Shown one piece after another: positions 7,433-15,277 of a DNA stretch of 24,110 bases. How positions within the stretch are numbered: position 1 is the first letter of the stretch; each line of letters starts with the position of its first letter. Source of the DNA: JAAZNO01 sp012798275 (lineage in GTDB: Bacteria; Chloroflexota; Anaerolineae; B4-G1; SLSP01); contig DAOPQD010000049.1 of NCBI GenBank assembly GCA_035347995.1, positions 1 through 24,110 of the forward strand. The letters run 5' to 3'. A model generated the notes under the pieces. That model saw only the letters and a list, made by a program, of their open reading frames with translations. It did no database searches and was not told the origin of the DNA. The translations under genes and the position numbers were made by a program.

Positions 7433-7464
7433 ACTGTGGGGGAGAAATGCTTCTCCCCCACAGT
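7433..7464 (-). terminator. 14-bp hairpin just after the PBP stop
   Basis: ACTGTGGGGGAGAA (7433-7446) and TTCTCCCCCACAGT (7451-7464) pair perfectly around a 4-nt loop, 19 bp past the PBP stop codon. No U-tract follows on the minus strand, so it may be an mRNA 3'-end stabiliser upstream of the terminator at 7273-7311. Confidence 0.6.
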
Positions 7465-7483
7465 CGTCATCCGTGTTTGGGAA

Positions 7484-10400
7484 TCAGGGCGTCGCGCGCG
7501 GCACAATCCTGATGCTGACAGTCTTGGTCACCGTCTCGTTGCCGGCGGCGTCAATCACCTTGACGTAGAATTTGTGTTCGCCGGCGCCGTGGAACATCCA
7601 GTTCACGTTGAAGGGCGCGGCCGTGCGCACCGCGAAAGGCTGCGGCTGTTGGTCAGGCGGCAGGTCCTCGACTTTGTAGAACTCCACGCGCTTGATGGCG
7701 TAGTTGTCATTCACTTCCACATTGATGTTCACCCAATCGCCGACGCGGTATTCGTACTCGGCGCCATCCAGAGGATAGGTGAGATCCGCCTTCGGGGGGG
7801 TATTGTCCACCGTGAGCTGAATCGTGCTCAGCCGCACGCCCTGCTGTCCGCCCACTACCTGCAGCTGCAGCGTGTACAGCCCGTCGGCCAAACCGGTCAT
7901 GTCGAAGAACTCCAGGACGTTATTCTCGACCTGCTGAGGGTGGTCAGGGCCGATCTGTGTCCACTCCGTGGGACTCATGCCGGGGCCGTAGACCAGACGG
8001 TAGAAGGCGAAATCGCCGCCGCGGGCATTGCCCACGATGGGGATTACCCCTCGCACGAAAGAATACGTCGTCGGACTGATGATGGAGACCTCCGGATTGC
8101 TCAGGACCAACCCGTAGAGGGTGTCGTATTCCGTGGGCGGGATCGGCGGGCGCTGGTCTTCCGGTAGACTGGCGATCCAGTCCATGGCCTCGGAAGGGTA
8201 GACCTCGTAGACGCGCTCTTCGATCAGCTCCGGCGGGGTGAAGCCGTCCACTGCCAGCCGTCCCGTCTCGCGGTTGACCCGGAAGACCTGATAGAGGGTG
8301 TCTACTTCCTTGGGTTCGGTGCCGGGAATCATCAGTTCGGTGCGGGTAGGGCAATGTGGATGCGGCAACATGCCTGACTTGGCGCAGACAGTCACCTCGA
8401 CCAACCCTTCAGGGCGGGTGAAGGCCACGATGGGCTCATCCTTCAGCGCATATTCCATCATGGCGTGCCAGGTGAAGGAAGCGCCGCGCGCGCCAGGGAG
8501 ATCCGTCATCTTCTGGCTGGCGTCAGTATTGCCCATCCACACGCCCGTCACCAGCTGCGGGGTATAGCCGATGACCCAGTTGTCGGTGAAGTCATTCGTC
8601 GTGCCGGTCTTGGCCGCCGCCGGACGGTCGTTGTCCAGTTCGAGGGGATTGGGTGTGCCGAAAGCCGGGATGCGCGCGCGGCGGTCGGCCAAAATGTCGG
8701 TGATGAGATACGCCAGGCGCGGCTCCAAAATCTGTTGGGCTTCCGGCTGGTTGTAGCTATAGAGCACATTGCCATTGCGATCTTCCACGCGCAGAATGGC
8801 GACCGGATCGAGCTCGCGGAAACCGGGGCGCTGCTTTTCCGCCGGCACCGGCTCGCCGTACATCACGCCGTTGTTGTCAAAGACCGAAAAGGCGTAGACC
8901 ATGTCTATGAGGTGGACTTCGCCGCCGCCGAGCGTGAGGCTCAACCCGTAGTATTGCAGCCCTTTGTCGAGCGTATTGATGCCCATCCGATGCGCCGTCC
9001 GCAGCACATTATCAATGCCGGCGATGGACATGGCCTCGACGGCGGGGATGTTCAAAGAGCGCGCCAGCGCGTCTCGCAACGTCACTGCGCCGGAATACTT
9101 GCGGGTGTAGTTTTCGGGGACGTAAGGCGGCCTGCCTTCTCCCTGGTCGAAAGCCTTACGGACATCCAGGAACATGTGCGCGACGTTGTAGCCCTGCGAG
9201 AGCAGGGTCACGTAGGTGAAGGGTTTGAATGAAGAACCCGGCTGCCGCAGCCCATCCACCGCGACGTTGTATTTGCCGTCAATCTCTTGATTCCAGTAAT
9301 CCGCGCTGCCGACCATGGCCAGAATTTCACCCGTCGTCGGGCGCATCATGATCATGGCGGTGTTGTTGACGTGCGAATCCATGCCGGCATACGCTGCGGG
9401 CATGTCCGGCAGATATTGCGCCGCCTCGCAGCCGGCGTTGACGGCCTCTGGCACGACGACGGCGGCGTCTTCGCCGCTGAGGATACGCAGGAACGCCTGC
9501 GAAGTGCAGGTCGCTTGCTCGTTGAGCTGCAAGTCCAGCGTCGTGTAGACGCGCAGTCCACCGCCGGCCACCCGCTCCGCGCCGAACATCTCCTCGAGCT
9601 GCCGGCGTACATACATCGAGAAATGGGGCGCTTTGATTTCGAAGCGCTCGTTCTGCTGAGCGAGTTGCCACGTCTCCGCGCGCGCCGCGGCGGCCTCTGC
9701 CGACGTGATGCATCCCTGCCCGACCATGACCTCCAAGACCACATCGCGGCGTTCCAGGGACTCTTCCGGTGCGTCAAAGGGGTTGATCAGGGGCGATTGT
9801 GGAATGGCGATCAGCGTCGCGGCTTCGGAGAGCGTGAGAGCGCTGGCGGGCTTATCGAAATATACCCGCGCGGCGGCGTCAATGCCATAGGCCAGGTGTC
9901 CGTAGTGATTGGTGTTGAGGTACCATTCCAGGATCTCTTCTTTGGGGTACAGGCGCGTCAGTTCAATGGCGATCAGGATCTCTTTGATCTTGCGGCTGTA
10001 GCTCTGCACATATCGCTCTTCCAGCGGGATGACGGTGTTCTTGACCACCTGTTGCGTGATCGAAGAGGCGCCCTGCACCGGCAGACCTTGCAGGTTGTTG
10101 ACGAACGCGCGGGCCAGACCGCGCGGGTCAAAGCCCGCGTTGGTCCAGAAGCGGCGATCTTCCATCGCCACGGTGCCGCACGTCACGTACTCGGGAATTT
10201 CCGCATAGCGGATCCAGTTCCGGTCGCCGGCGTTGGGGTCAATCACCTCGTAGAGCAGATTCTGCCCCGTACGATCGTAGATCTTGGTCGTCTCGAAGGT
10301 CTGGACGCTGGCGGCGGCCACTTCGTCGGGGGTGGGCAGTCCTGCCGTGATGGCGCTATAAGCGGAGGCTGCGGCCCCGACTACCAGGCCTACCGACAGG

Positions 10401-10555
10401 GTCGTCGCTAACAGCGAGACCAGGATCACCACGCCAATGATCCGCAGGACCAGGTTGAAGCCCGTCTTACTGCGCGCCCGGCGACGCTCGCGCCCGGCGA
10501 TAACGATCGAGCGCACTAGCGGCTTAGGGGTGAGTGTATGGTTTTCTGGCATCAT
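7484..10555 (-). CDS. bifunctional class A penicillin-binding protein with C-terminal Ig-like extension
   Basis: This cell-wall enzyme of 1023 residues polymerises lipid II and cross-links stem peptides. Layout: a basic cytoplasmic N-terminus (to about 33), one membrane anchor (about 34-60), the glycosyltransferase family 51 domain with catalytic-motif MEDRRFW (Glu132) and QGASSITQQ (161-169), and a transpeptidase domain. The transpeptidase has the active-site serine in SSFK (Ser441, Lys444), SLN (500-502) and KTGT (649-652). All catalytic motifs are intact. After about 710 there is a segment with paired cysteines (VTVCAKSG...PHPHCP). Then come two beta-rich segments (about 822-917 and 920-1020) that resemble Ig-like or PBP1C-tail domains and should lie outside the membrane. 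This tail makes it longer than typical PBP1A. The start is ATG 10555, though an adjacent ATG at 10552 is equally possible. The ribosome site is weak (TAAGG touching the ATG, GGAG 12 nt away). Confidence 0.93.
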   Translation of the reverse strand: MMPENHTLTPKPLVRSIVIAGRERRRARSKTGFNLVLRIIGVVILVSLLATTLSVGLVVGAAASAYSAITAGLPTPDEVAAASVQTFETTKIYDRTGQNLLYEVIDPNAGDRNWIRYAEIPEYVTCGTVAMEDRRFWTNAGFDPRGLARAFVNNLQGLPVQGASSITQQVVKNTVIPLEERYVQSYSRKIKEILIAIELTRLYPKEEILEWYLNTNHYGHLAYGIDAAARVYFDKPASALTLSEAATLIAIPQSPLINPFDAPEESLERRDVVLEVMVGQGCITSAEAAAARAETWQLAQQNERFEIKAPHFSMYVRRQLEEMFGAERVAGGGLRVYTTLDLQLNEQATCTSQAFLRILSGEDAAVVVPEAVNAGCEAAQYLPDMPAAYAGMDSHVNNTAMIMMRPTTGEILAMVGSADYWNQEIDGKYNVAVDGLRQPGSSFKPFTYVTLLSQGYNVAHMFLDVRKAFDQGEGRPPYVPENYTRKYSGAVTLRDALARSLNIPAVEAMSIAGIDNVLRTAHRMGINTLDKGLQYYGLSLTLGGGEVHLIDMVYAFSVFDNNGVMYGEPVPAEKQRPGFRELDPVAILRVEDRNGNVLYSYNQPEAQQILEPRLAYLITDILADRRARIPAFGTPNPLELDNDRPAAAKTGTTNDFTDNWVIGYTPQLVTGVWMGNTDASQKMTDLPGARGASFTWHAMMEYALKDEPIVAFTRPEGLVEVTVCAKSGMLPHPHCPTRTELMIPGTEPKEVDTLYQVFRVNRETGRLAVDGFTPPELIEERVYEVYPSEAMDWIASLPEDQRPPIPPTEYDTLYGLVLSNPEVSIISPTTYSFVRGVIPIVGNARGGDFAFYRLVYGPGMSPTEWTQIGPDHPQQVENNVLEFFDMTGLADGLYTLQLQVVGGQQGVRLSTIQLTVDNTPPKADLTYPLDGAEYEYRVGDWVNINVEVNDNYAIKRVEFYKVEDLPPDQQPQPFAVRTAAPFNVNWMFHGAGEHKFYVKVIDAAGNETVTKTVSIRIVPRATP

Positions 10556-10661
10556 CCTTAATTCAATCTCCGTTGTTGAGAGCCCCTCTAGCGGGTGCTC
10601 CCGGCGCAGAAATGCAGTCTGACCGCATCATCCAGGGGAAATTTACCACGGAGGCAGGGGG

Positions 10662-10694
10662 GATCCAGAGAAAAAACCTCGTGTTCTCTGGATC
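10662..10694 (-). repeat. inverted repeat in the PBP leader
   Basis: GATCCAGAGAA (10662-10672) and TTCTCTGGATC (10684-10694) are perfect 11-bp arms with an 11-nt loop. If the promoter at 10766-10793 is right, this hairpin sits in a leader of about 200 nt ahead of the PBP. Its loop holds a T-run when read on the minus strand. Confidence 0.5.
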
Positions 10695-10765
10695 TCGGCG
10701 GTGAAAGGTTCTGTGCCGCTGACACTCTCTGGTTTCCGATAAACTCCAAGCCTGCATCAGGCTTA

Positions 10766-10793
10766 TTATGCCTCAACCTGCCTGTTTGACAAG
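10766..10793 (-). promoter_or_regulatory. candidate promoter of the PBP gene
   Basis: Minus-strand TTGTCA (10793-10788) and CATAAT (10771-10766) are 16 bp apart. It would produce a long leader for the PBP. Moderate match only. Confidence 0.4.
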
Positions 10794-10809
10794 GGTGAAT
10801 TTTTGATGC

Positions 10810-10837
10810 TTGACGAAATCCTATTTTCCGTTAGAAT
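10810..10837 (+). promoter_or_regulatory. promoter of ffh
   Basis: TTGACG (10810-10815) and TAGAAT (10832-10837) are separated by 16 bp. Transcription near 10844 would leave a leader of about 22 nt before the ffh ATG at 10866, which supports that start. Confidence 0.65.
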
Positions 10838-10865
10838 GTGGCGAGCCGGGTGGAGCCGGCGCTTT

Positions 10866-12200
10866 ATGTTTGAATCACTGAGCGAAAAATTACAGGCAGT
10901 CTTCGACCGTTTGGGCAAACGCGGCGTCCTGCGTGAGGAAGACGTCAAAGCGGTGCTCCGCGAAATCCGGGTCGCACTTTTAGAGGCTGACGTCAACTAC
11001 AAGGTCGTGCGGGATTTCATCGCGCGGGTGCAGGCCGAAGCGGTGGGGGAGCAGGTCTCCAAGGCGCTCAATCCCGCCCAGCAGGTGATCAAAATCGTGC
11101 ACCAGGAGCTGGTGACGACGTTGGGCGCGCCGGGGCGCCTGGAATTCAAGGGGCCGGCGCCGTATGTCATCATGCTGGTGGGGCTGCAGGGCTCTGGCAA
11201 GACGACGACTGTCGCCAAGCTGGCGCGTCATCTGCGCGAGAAGGGGCGTTTCCCAGTCATGGTGGCCGCGGACACTTACCGTCCTGCCGCGATCACCCAG
11301 CTCGAAGTCCTGGGGCGCCAGCTGGACATCCCCGTGTACAGCGAGCGGGGCAAGGTCACGCCGCCGGAGATTTGCGTGCACGGCGTCCAGGCGGCCAGGA
11401 GCCGTGGCGCGGACGTGGTGCTGCTTGATACCGCCGGCCGCTTGCAGATAGACGACACGATGATGGAAGAGCTGGTGGCCATCCGCGAGCAGGTGCATCC
11501 GGTGGAGATCTTGCTCGTCGCCGACGCGATGACCGGTCAGGAAGCGGTCAACATTGCCCAGGGCTTTCACGACCGGGTGGGCCTCACCGGGCTGATTCTC
11601 ACCAAAGTGGATGGCGACGCGCGCGGCGGCGCGGCGATCAGTATGCGCGCGGTCACGGGCGTGCCGATCAAGTTCCTGGGCACGGGCGAGAAGTTGGGAG
11701 CGCTGGAACCGTTCCAGCCGGAACGCATGGCCTCCCGCATCCTGGGGATGGGGGACGTGCTGACGCTCATCGAAAAGGCCGAGGCAGCCTTCGACGCGCA
11801 GGAAGCGGCGCGCATGGAGCAGAAGCTGCGGGAAGGCGACTTCGATCTGGAGGACTTCCTCAAACAACTGCGGCAGGTGCGCAGCATGGGGCCGCTCAAT
11901 GAGCTCGTCGGCATGATGCCGGGGATGAACAAGGCGCTGCGGGGCGTCACCCTGGATGAGGCCGAAGCGGAACGTCAACTGAAGTCGGTGGAGGCCATCA
12001 TCCTCTCGATGACGCCGGAGGAACGGCGTAACCCGCGTCTCTTAAACGCGAGCCGCAAACGGCGGATTGCGCGCGGCAGCGGCACGACCGTGCAGCAGAT
12101 CAATCAGCTGCTCTCTCAGCATCGTCAAATGAAGGACATGCTGAACAAATTGAAGAAGGGGCATGGGCGCGGGCTCCCATTTCCCCGTTGGTCAGGGTAG
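10866..12200 (+). CDS. ffh: signal recognition particle protein Ffh (SRP54)
   Basis: This cytoplasmic GTPase binds signal peptides of nascent membrane proteins and 4.5S RNA and hands ribosomes to FtsY. The 444-residue protein begins MFESLSEKLQ, the usual Ffh N-terminus. It has an N domain (about 1-90) and a G domain with GLQGSGKTT (106-114), DTYRPAA, DTAGR (188-192) and TKVDG (246-250). The M domain starts near 325 and contains LNELVGMMPGM and a basic stretch with SRKRRIARGSG, the RNA- and signal-binding part. ATG 10866 was chosen from family start, promoter position and GGAG at 10852-10855; the open frame upstream is outside the transcript. It is followed by rpsP, khpA and rimM, an arrangement also found in Firmicutes. 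Confidence 0.97.
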   Translation: MFESLSEKLQAVFDRLGKRGVLREEDVKAVLREIRVALLEADVNYKVVRDFIARVQAEAVGEQVSKALNPAQQVIKIVHQELVTTLGAPGRLEFKGPAPYVIMLVGLQGSGKTTTVAKLARHLREKGRFPVMVAADTYRPAAITQLEVLGRQLDIPVYSERGKVTPPEICVHGVQAARSRGADVVLLDTAGRLQIDDTMMEELVAIREQVHPVEILLVADAMTGQEAVNIAQGFHDRVGLTGLILTKVDGDARGGAAISMRAVTGVPIKFLGTGEKLGALEPFQPERMASRILGMGDVLTLIEKAEAAFDAQEAARMEQKLREGDFDLEDFLKQLRQVRSMGPLNELVGMMPGMNKALRGVTLDEAEAERQLKSVEAIILSMTPEERRNPRLLNASRKRRIARGSGTTVQQINQLLSQHRQMKDMLNKLKKGHGRGLPFPRWSG

Positions 12201-12234
12201 GCGCTCAGAGAGGAGAAAACGGACTCCATAGGAG

Positions 12235-12262
12235 TTGCAATTTTTGAGTTTCTGAGTATGCT
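12235..12262 (+). promoter_or_regulatory. candidate promoter of the rpsP operon
   Basis: TTGCAA (12235-12240) and TATGCT (12257-12262) lie 16 bp apart. Transcription would start near 12269, about 50 nt before rpsP. A weak hairpin (ACTCC/GGAGT around 12222-12234) with five T at 12241-12245 just ahead could end part of the ffh transcript. Confidence 0.4.
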
Positions 12263-12331
12263 TAGATTATCAATCAATGACGTTTTCATCACTACAGCTA
12301 AAAGAAGGATAGGAGGAACATGCTTAGATTA
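12258..12331 (+). repeat. 12-bp direct repeat at the rpsP start
   Basis: ATGCTTAGATTA at 12258-12269 is repeated exactly at 12320-12331, where it is the first four codons of rpsP (MLRL). The first copy would begin a 24-codon frame ending at 12332. That copy has no Shine-Dalgarno sequence, and it overlaps the -10 box of the candidate rpsP promoter. Confidence 0.5.
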
Positions 12332-12661
12332 AGATTGCGTCGGGTCGGTCGCAAGAAGCAACCCAGCTACCGCATCGTGGTGGCCGAAGCCGCCTCGCCT
12401 CGCGACGGGAAAGCGGTGGAGGTGGTGGGCTTCTACAATCCTCGCACCGAGCCGGAAACGTTGCAGATCATGGAGGAGCGCGCCCTGTATTGGCTCAGTG
12501 TAGGAGCACAGCCTAGCGACTCCGTCGCTCGCTTGCTGAAGCGCAGTGGCACGTTGGAGCGGTTGGCGCGCTTGCGGGCCGGAGAACCGTTGGAGGCGTT
12601 GGCTGCGGAAGCTGGGGGTGCTGCCCCCACCACAGTGACCTCAGACGCGCCGGAAGCATAG
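12320..12661 (+). CDS. rpsP: 30S ribosomal protein S16
   Basis: This small ribosomal protein is needed for 30S assembly. The first 80 or so residues are typical S16: MLRLRLRRVGRKKQPSYRIV, then AEAASPRDGKAVEVVGFYNP and a W-x-x-x-GAQPSDSVARLLKRSG segment. The 113-residue protein is longer than the usual 80-90 because of an Ala/Pro/Thr-rich tail (about 86-113), common in high-GC lineages and probably flexible. The ribosome site AGGAGG (12311-12316) sits just before ATG 12320. It is followed by khpA and rimM. Confidence 0.97.
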   Translation: MLRLRLRRVGRKKQPSYRIVVAEAASPRDGKAVEVVGFYNPRTEPETLQIMEERALYWLSVGAQPSDSVARLLKRSGTLERLARLRAGEPLEALAAEAGGAAPTTVTSDAPEA

Positions 12662-12744
12662 CTCTCCTGCCAGCATGTGTCGTTGGGTAGTGTGTGTCTC
12701 GGGGTATCCCTTTAACTCATCTAGCCATTGAAGGAGGAACCGCA

Positions 12745-12981
12745 ATGTCCAAGGTCAAGGATCTGGTCGAGTACATCGTAACAGCACTGGCTGACAATCC
12801 CGATGCGGTCCAGGTTTCCGAAATTGAGGGGGAGACCTCAATCGTCTTGGAGGTCCGGGTTGCACCGGACGACATGGGGCGGATGATTGGGCGTGAGGGG
12901 CGGACCATCAATTCGATGCGTTCACTCGCCCGGGTCTTGGGCGCCAAGACCGGCAAAAAGGTGACGCTGGAGATTGTATGA
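12745..12981 (+). CDS. khpA: KH-domain RNA-binding protein KhpA (YlqC)
   Basis: This 78-residue single-KH protein belongs to the YlqC/KhpA family, small RNA-binding proteins that partner KhpB in some Gram-positives and are usually coded between rpsP and rimM, as here. The GXXG RNA-binding loop is GREG within MGRMIGREGRTINSMRSL. The frame is open upstream to 12694. ATG 12745 is preferred because of AAGGAGG about 7 nt ahead (12731-12737) and because MSKVKDLVEYIV is the normal family start. The RNA targets are not predictable from sequence. Confidence 0.93.
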   Translation: MSKVKDLVEYIVTALADNPDAVQVSEIEGETSIVLEVRVAPDDMGRMIGREGRTINSMRSLARVLGAKTGKKVTLEIV

Positions 12982-13026
12982 CGGGGGCTGCCTCGCCCGT
13001 GCAGGATCATCGCTGGAGGCTCAGGG

Positions 13027-13563
13027 ATGCCGGATAAGCAACCTGAGCCTCGTTATTTGGCCGTCGGCCGCATTTTGCGGCCGCACGGCATTGCCGGTGA
13101 GCTGCGGGTAGAAATCCTCACTGACTACCCGGACCGGTTGACGCGGTTGCGGCATCTGTACGTAGGCCCGACGTACCGCCGGTACGCCGTGACCTCGGTG
13201 CGCTTTCATCAGGGCCTGGCGTTGTTGCGCTTTGCCGGGGTCACAGATCGGAACGCGGCCGAGCTGTTGCGGGGACAGCTCGTCTGGGTTGCCCTGGCGG
13301 AGGCGATTCCCCTCGAAGAGGGCGAGTATTACTTGCACCAACTGCTGGGGATGCAGGTCAGCACGGAAGAAGGGGAACTCCTGGGTGAAATCGTGGAGGT
13401 CCTCGACATGCCGGCCGCCAATGACGTGTACGTCGTGCACGGGTTGCGCGGCGAGGTGTTGATTCCGGCCATCCGCGAGGTGATCCTCTCGATGGATTTG
13501 GAAACACGGCAGATGGTCATTCGCCCTTTGCCCGGGCTGTTATCCAATCCCGAAGAAGCCTGA
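13027..13563 (+). CDS. rimM: ribosome maturation factor RimM
   Basis: RimM binds S19 and helps mature the 30S head and 16S rRNA. The 178-residue protein has the N-terminal RimM barrel (about 8-90, beginning LAVGRILRPHGIAGELRVEI) and a C-terminal PRC-barrel (about 97-172, with YYLHQLLGMQV and IPAIREVI). GGAGG at 13015-13019 gives 7 nt spacing to ATG 13027. In many bacteria trmD and rplS follow rimM; here neither does, and dprA is next after 41 bp. Confidence 0.95.
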   Translation: MPDKQPEPRYLAVGRILRPHGIAGELRVEILTDYPDRLTRLRHLYVGPTYRRYAVTSVRFHQGLALLRFAGVTDRNAAELLRGQLVWVALAEAIPLEEGEYYLHQLLGMQVSTEEGELLGEIVEVLDMPAANDVYVVHGLRGEVLIPAIREVILSMDLETRQMVIRPLPGLLSNPEEA

Positions 13564-13604
13564 CCGGCACAGGGGCGGCCTTCGAAGGGGAAAGGACGCT
13601 TCTC

Positions 13605-14714
13605 ATGGATGACCTGCGCTACTGGTTGGGGTTCAATCTGGTGCGGGGGATCGGCCCGGTGCGTTTGCGTGCCCTGCTGAGCGCGTTCGGCGACGTGCAA
13701 ACGGCCTGGGAGGCTCCCGAAGCCGAGCTGCGCGGGGTGGGGCTCGATCAACGCACGTTGCAGAACCTGCTGCAGGCGCGGCGCCAGGTGGACCTGGAGC
13801 AGCTGCAGCGCAAGGTCGAGGCGGCGGGAGTGCAGGTGCTCACGTGGGAAGAGGCGGCGTATCCGGCACTGCTCCAGCAGCTTGTGGATGCGCCGCCCGT
13901 GTTGTTTGTCAAGGGCGAGCTCACCCCGTCCGACGAATGGGCCGTGGCGCTGGTCGGCACGCGGAAGCCGACGGCCTACGGGCGCGAGGCGGCGCGACTG
14001 CTGGCGACGGAGCTGGCGCGCAACGGCGTCACGGTCGTCAGCGGACTGGCGCGCGGCATAGACGGCATCGCACATCAGGCGGCCCTGGATGCGGGTGGAC
14101 GCACCCTCGCGGTCCTGGGCAGCGGCCTTGACGAAATCTATCCTCACGAGCATCGCGCGTTGGCGGAACGGATTGCCGCCAATGGCGCCTTGCTCAGCGA
14201 TTATCCCCTGGGCACTCGCCCTGAAGCGACCAATTTCCCGCCGCGCAATCGCATCATCAGCGGGTTGAGTCTGGGCGTCGTCGTCGTGGAGGCGGGGCTG
14301 ACGAGCGGGGCGTTGATCACCGCGGATTTTGCTGCCGATCAGGGGCGGGAGGTTTTCGCCGTGCCGGGGAGCATCCTCGGGACGGCCTCGGCGGGCTGCA
14401 ACCGGTTGTTGCGGGACGGCGCCCACGTGGTCACCGAAGTCGGCGACATTCTGGAGACGCTCTCCCTCGATCAACTGGCCGCCAAGCAGGCCGCCCGCGA
14501 GGTGTTGCCGGCCAATCCGACCGAGGCGAAAGTGTTGGCGCAGCTCTCGGTGGAGCCAGCTTATGTGGACGATGTGGCACGCGGCGCCGGCCTGCCCGTA
14601 GAGACCGTCAGCAGCGCGTTGGTGATGATGGAGCTGAAGGGCATGGTGCGCCAGGTGGGGATGCTCCAGTATGTCGTGGCGCGGGAGCCTGAAGAGCCCT
14701 ATTCGATTGCATGA
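13605..14714 (+). CDS. dprA: DNA processing protein DprA (Smf)
   Basis: DprA binds incoming single-stranded DNA and loads RecA during natural transformation. The 369-residue protein has a helix-hairpin-helix/SAM-like N-terminus (about 1-65, with GIGPVRLRALL). The Rossmann-like core follows: VGTRKPT (117-123), SGLARGID (146-153), GSGLDEIYP (172-180) and FPPRNRIISGLS (211-222). A winged-helix C-terminal domain spans about 300-365. This is full length with all hallmarks. AAAGGA precedes ATG 13605. The stop overlaps the start of the HD-domain gene by 4 bp, so the two are probably co-translated. Presence of dprA alone does not prove competence, since it is widespread. Confidence 0.95.
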   Translation: MDDLRYWLGFNLVRGIGPVRLRALLSAFGDVQTAWEAPEAELRGVGLDQRTLQNLLQARRQVDLEQLQRKVEAAGVQVLTWEEAAYPALLQQLVDAPPVLFVKGELTPSDEWAVALVGTRKPTAYGREAARLLATELARNGVTVVSGLARGIDGIAHQAALDAGGRTLAVLGSGLDEIYPHEHRALAERIAANGALLSDYPLGTRPEATNFPPRNRIISGLSLGVVVVEAGLTSGALITADFAADQGREVFAVPGSILGTASAGCNRLLRDGAHVVTEVGDILETLSLDQLAAKQAAREVLPANPTEAKVLAQLSVEPAYVDDVARGAGLPVETVSSALVMMELKGMVRQVGMLQYVVAREPEEPYSIA

Positions 14715-15277
14715 ACGCTCAAGCCCTCCCCTATTTTGAGATCATCCACAAATATATCCCCCCGAATTCGCTGACGTATGCCTATTACCTGCCGCATGTG
14801 GCCGCGGTGACGGCCAAGGCGTTGCGCATTGCCTATCGCCTGGGGCTCGATGCGACGCAACGCCGTTTCATCGAGGAGGCTGCGATGCTGCACGATATTG
14901 GCATCGTCCGCGTCCACGCGCCGGACATGGGCTGCACGGGGGAGCTGCCGTACATCACCCACATCCTCGAGGGCCGCCGCATTTTGGAAGCTGAGGGGTT
15001 GCCCCGTCACGCGCTGGTGGCCGAGCGGCATGTGGGGGTGGGGCTTACCCAAGAGGAAATCGTGAGCCAGGGTCTGCCGTTGCCGGCGGCTGATATTTTC
15101 CCGGAGTCGCTCGAAGAGACGCTCATCAGCTGGGCGGATCTCTTCTTCAGCAAATCGCCGGGCGAGCTGTGGCGTGAACGATCTGTGGCCGAAGCGCGGC
15201 AGCACGTCGCGCGATGGGGCGAGCGTCCCCTGGCGCTCTTCGACGCCTGGCGGGCTCGTTTTGAGGAGGCTACGTGA
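14711..15277 (+). CDS. HD-domain metal-dependent phosphohydrolase
   Basis: This 188-residue cytoplasmic protein of the HD superfamily, whose members hydrolyse phosphate esters of nucleotides and related compounds, has an unknown substrate. The metal ligands are visible: His29 (LPHVAAV), the His61-Asp62 doublet (MLHDIGIV), His84, His107 and Asp143 (SWADLFF). The HDIG signature is present, but there is no HD-GYP GYP motif, so cyclic di-GMP hydrolysis is not indicated. It may relate to the YqeK-like or general HDIG families; I cannot name a subfamily. The ATG lies inside the dprA stop (ATGA) and its own stop lies inside the manC start (GTGA), so it is tightly coupled to both. Confidence 0.85.
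   Translation: MNAQALPYFEIIHKYIPPNSLTYAYYLPHVAAVTAKALRIAYRLGLDATQRRFIEEAAMLHDIGIVRVHAPDMGCTGELPYITHILEGRRILEAEGLPRHALVAERHVGVGLTQEEIVSQGLPLPAADIFPESLEETLISWADLFFSKSPGELWRERSVAEARQHVARWGERPLALFDAWRARFEEAT

Larger units (their letters stand above)
7144..7483. other. gene-free stretch between convergent genes, four hairpins
   Basis: These 340 bp separate the stop codons of the cation pump (plus) and the PBP (minus). I see no gene with a ribosome site here. The stretch holds four separate inverted repeats, listed individually, and short A-runs at 7262-7268 and 7313-7320. No tRNA-like or attachment-site-like structure was seen. Confidence 0.7.
10556..10865. other. divergent intergenic region between PBP and ffh
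   Basis: These 310 bp between the diverging PBP and ffh genes contain candidate promoters for both and an 11-bp inverted repeat. I looked for a small SRP RNA because ffh is adjacent, but saw no GGAAG-tetraloop core. A TTG at 10803 is in frame with ffh, but it lies upstream of the ffh promoter and is not used. Confidence 0.6.

Noticed and set aside
7168..7506. Minus-strand open frame across the four-hairpin region
   Set aside because: It runs through perfect hairpins and into the PBP end; no ribosome site or family.
10556..10802. SRP (4.5S) RNA gene next to ffh
   Set aside because: No GGAAG tetraloop core or long paired rod was found; only a short 11-bp hairpin.
10803..10865. TTG start for ffh, 21 residues longer
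   Set aside because: The frame overlaps the ffh promoter, and Ffh proteins begin at MFESLSEKL.
14711..15277. HD-GYP cyclic di-GMP phosphodiesterase
   Set aside because: The HD residues are present but no GYP motif follows and the protein is short for that family.
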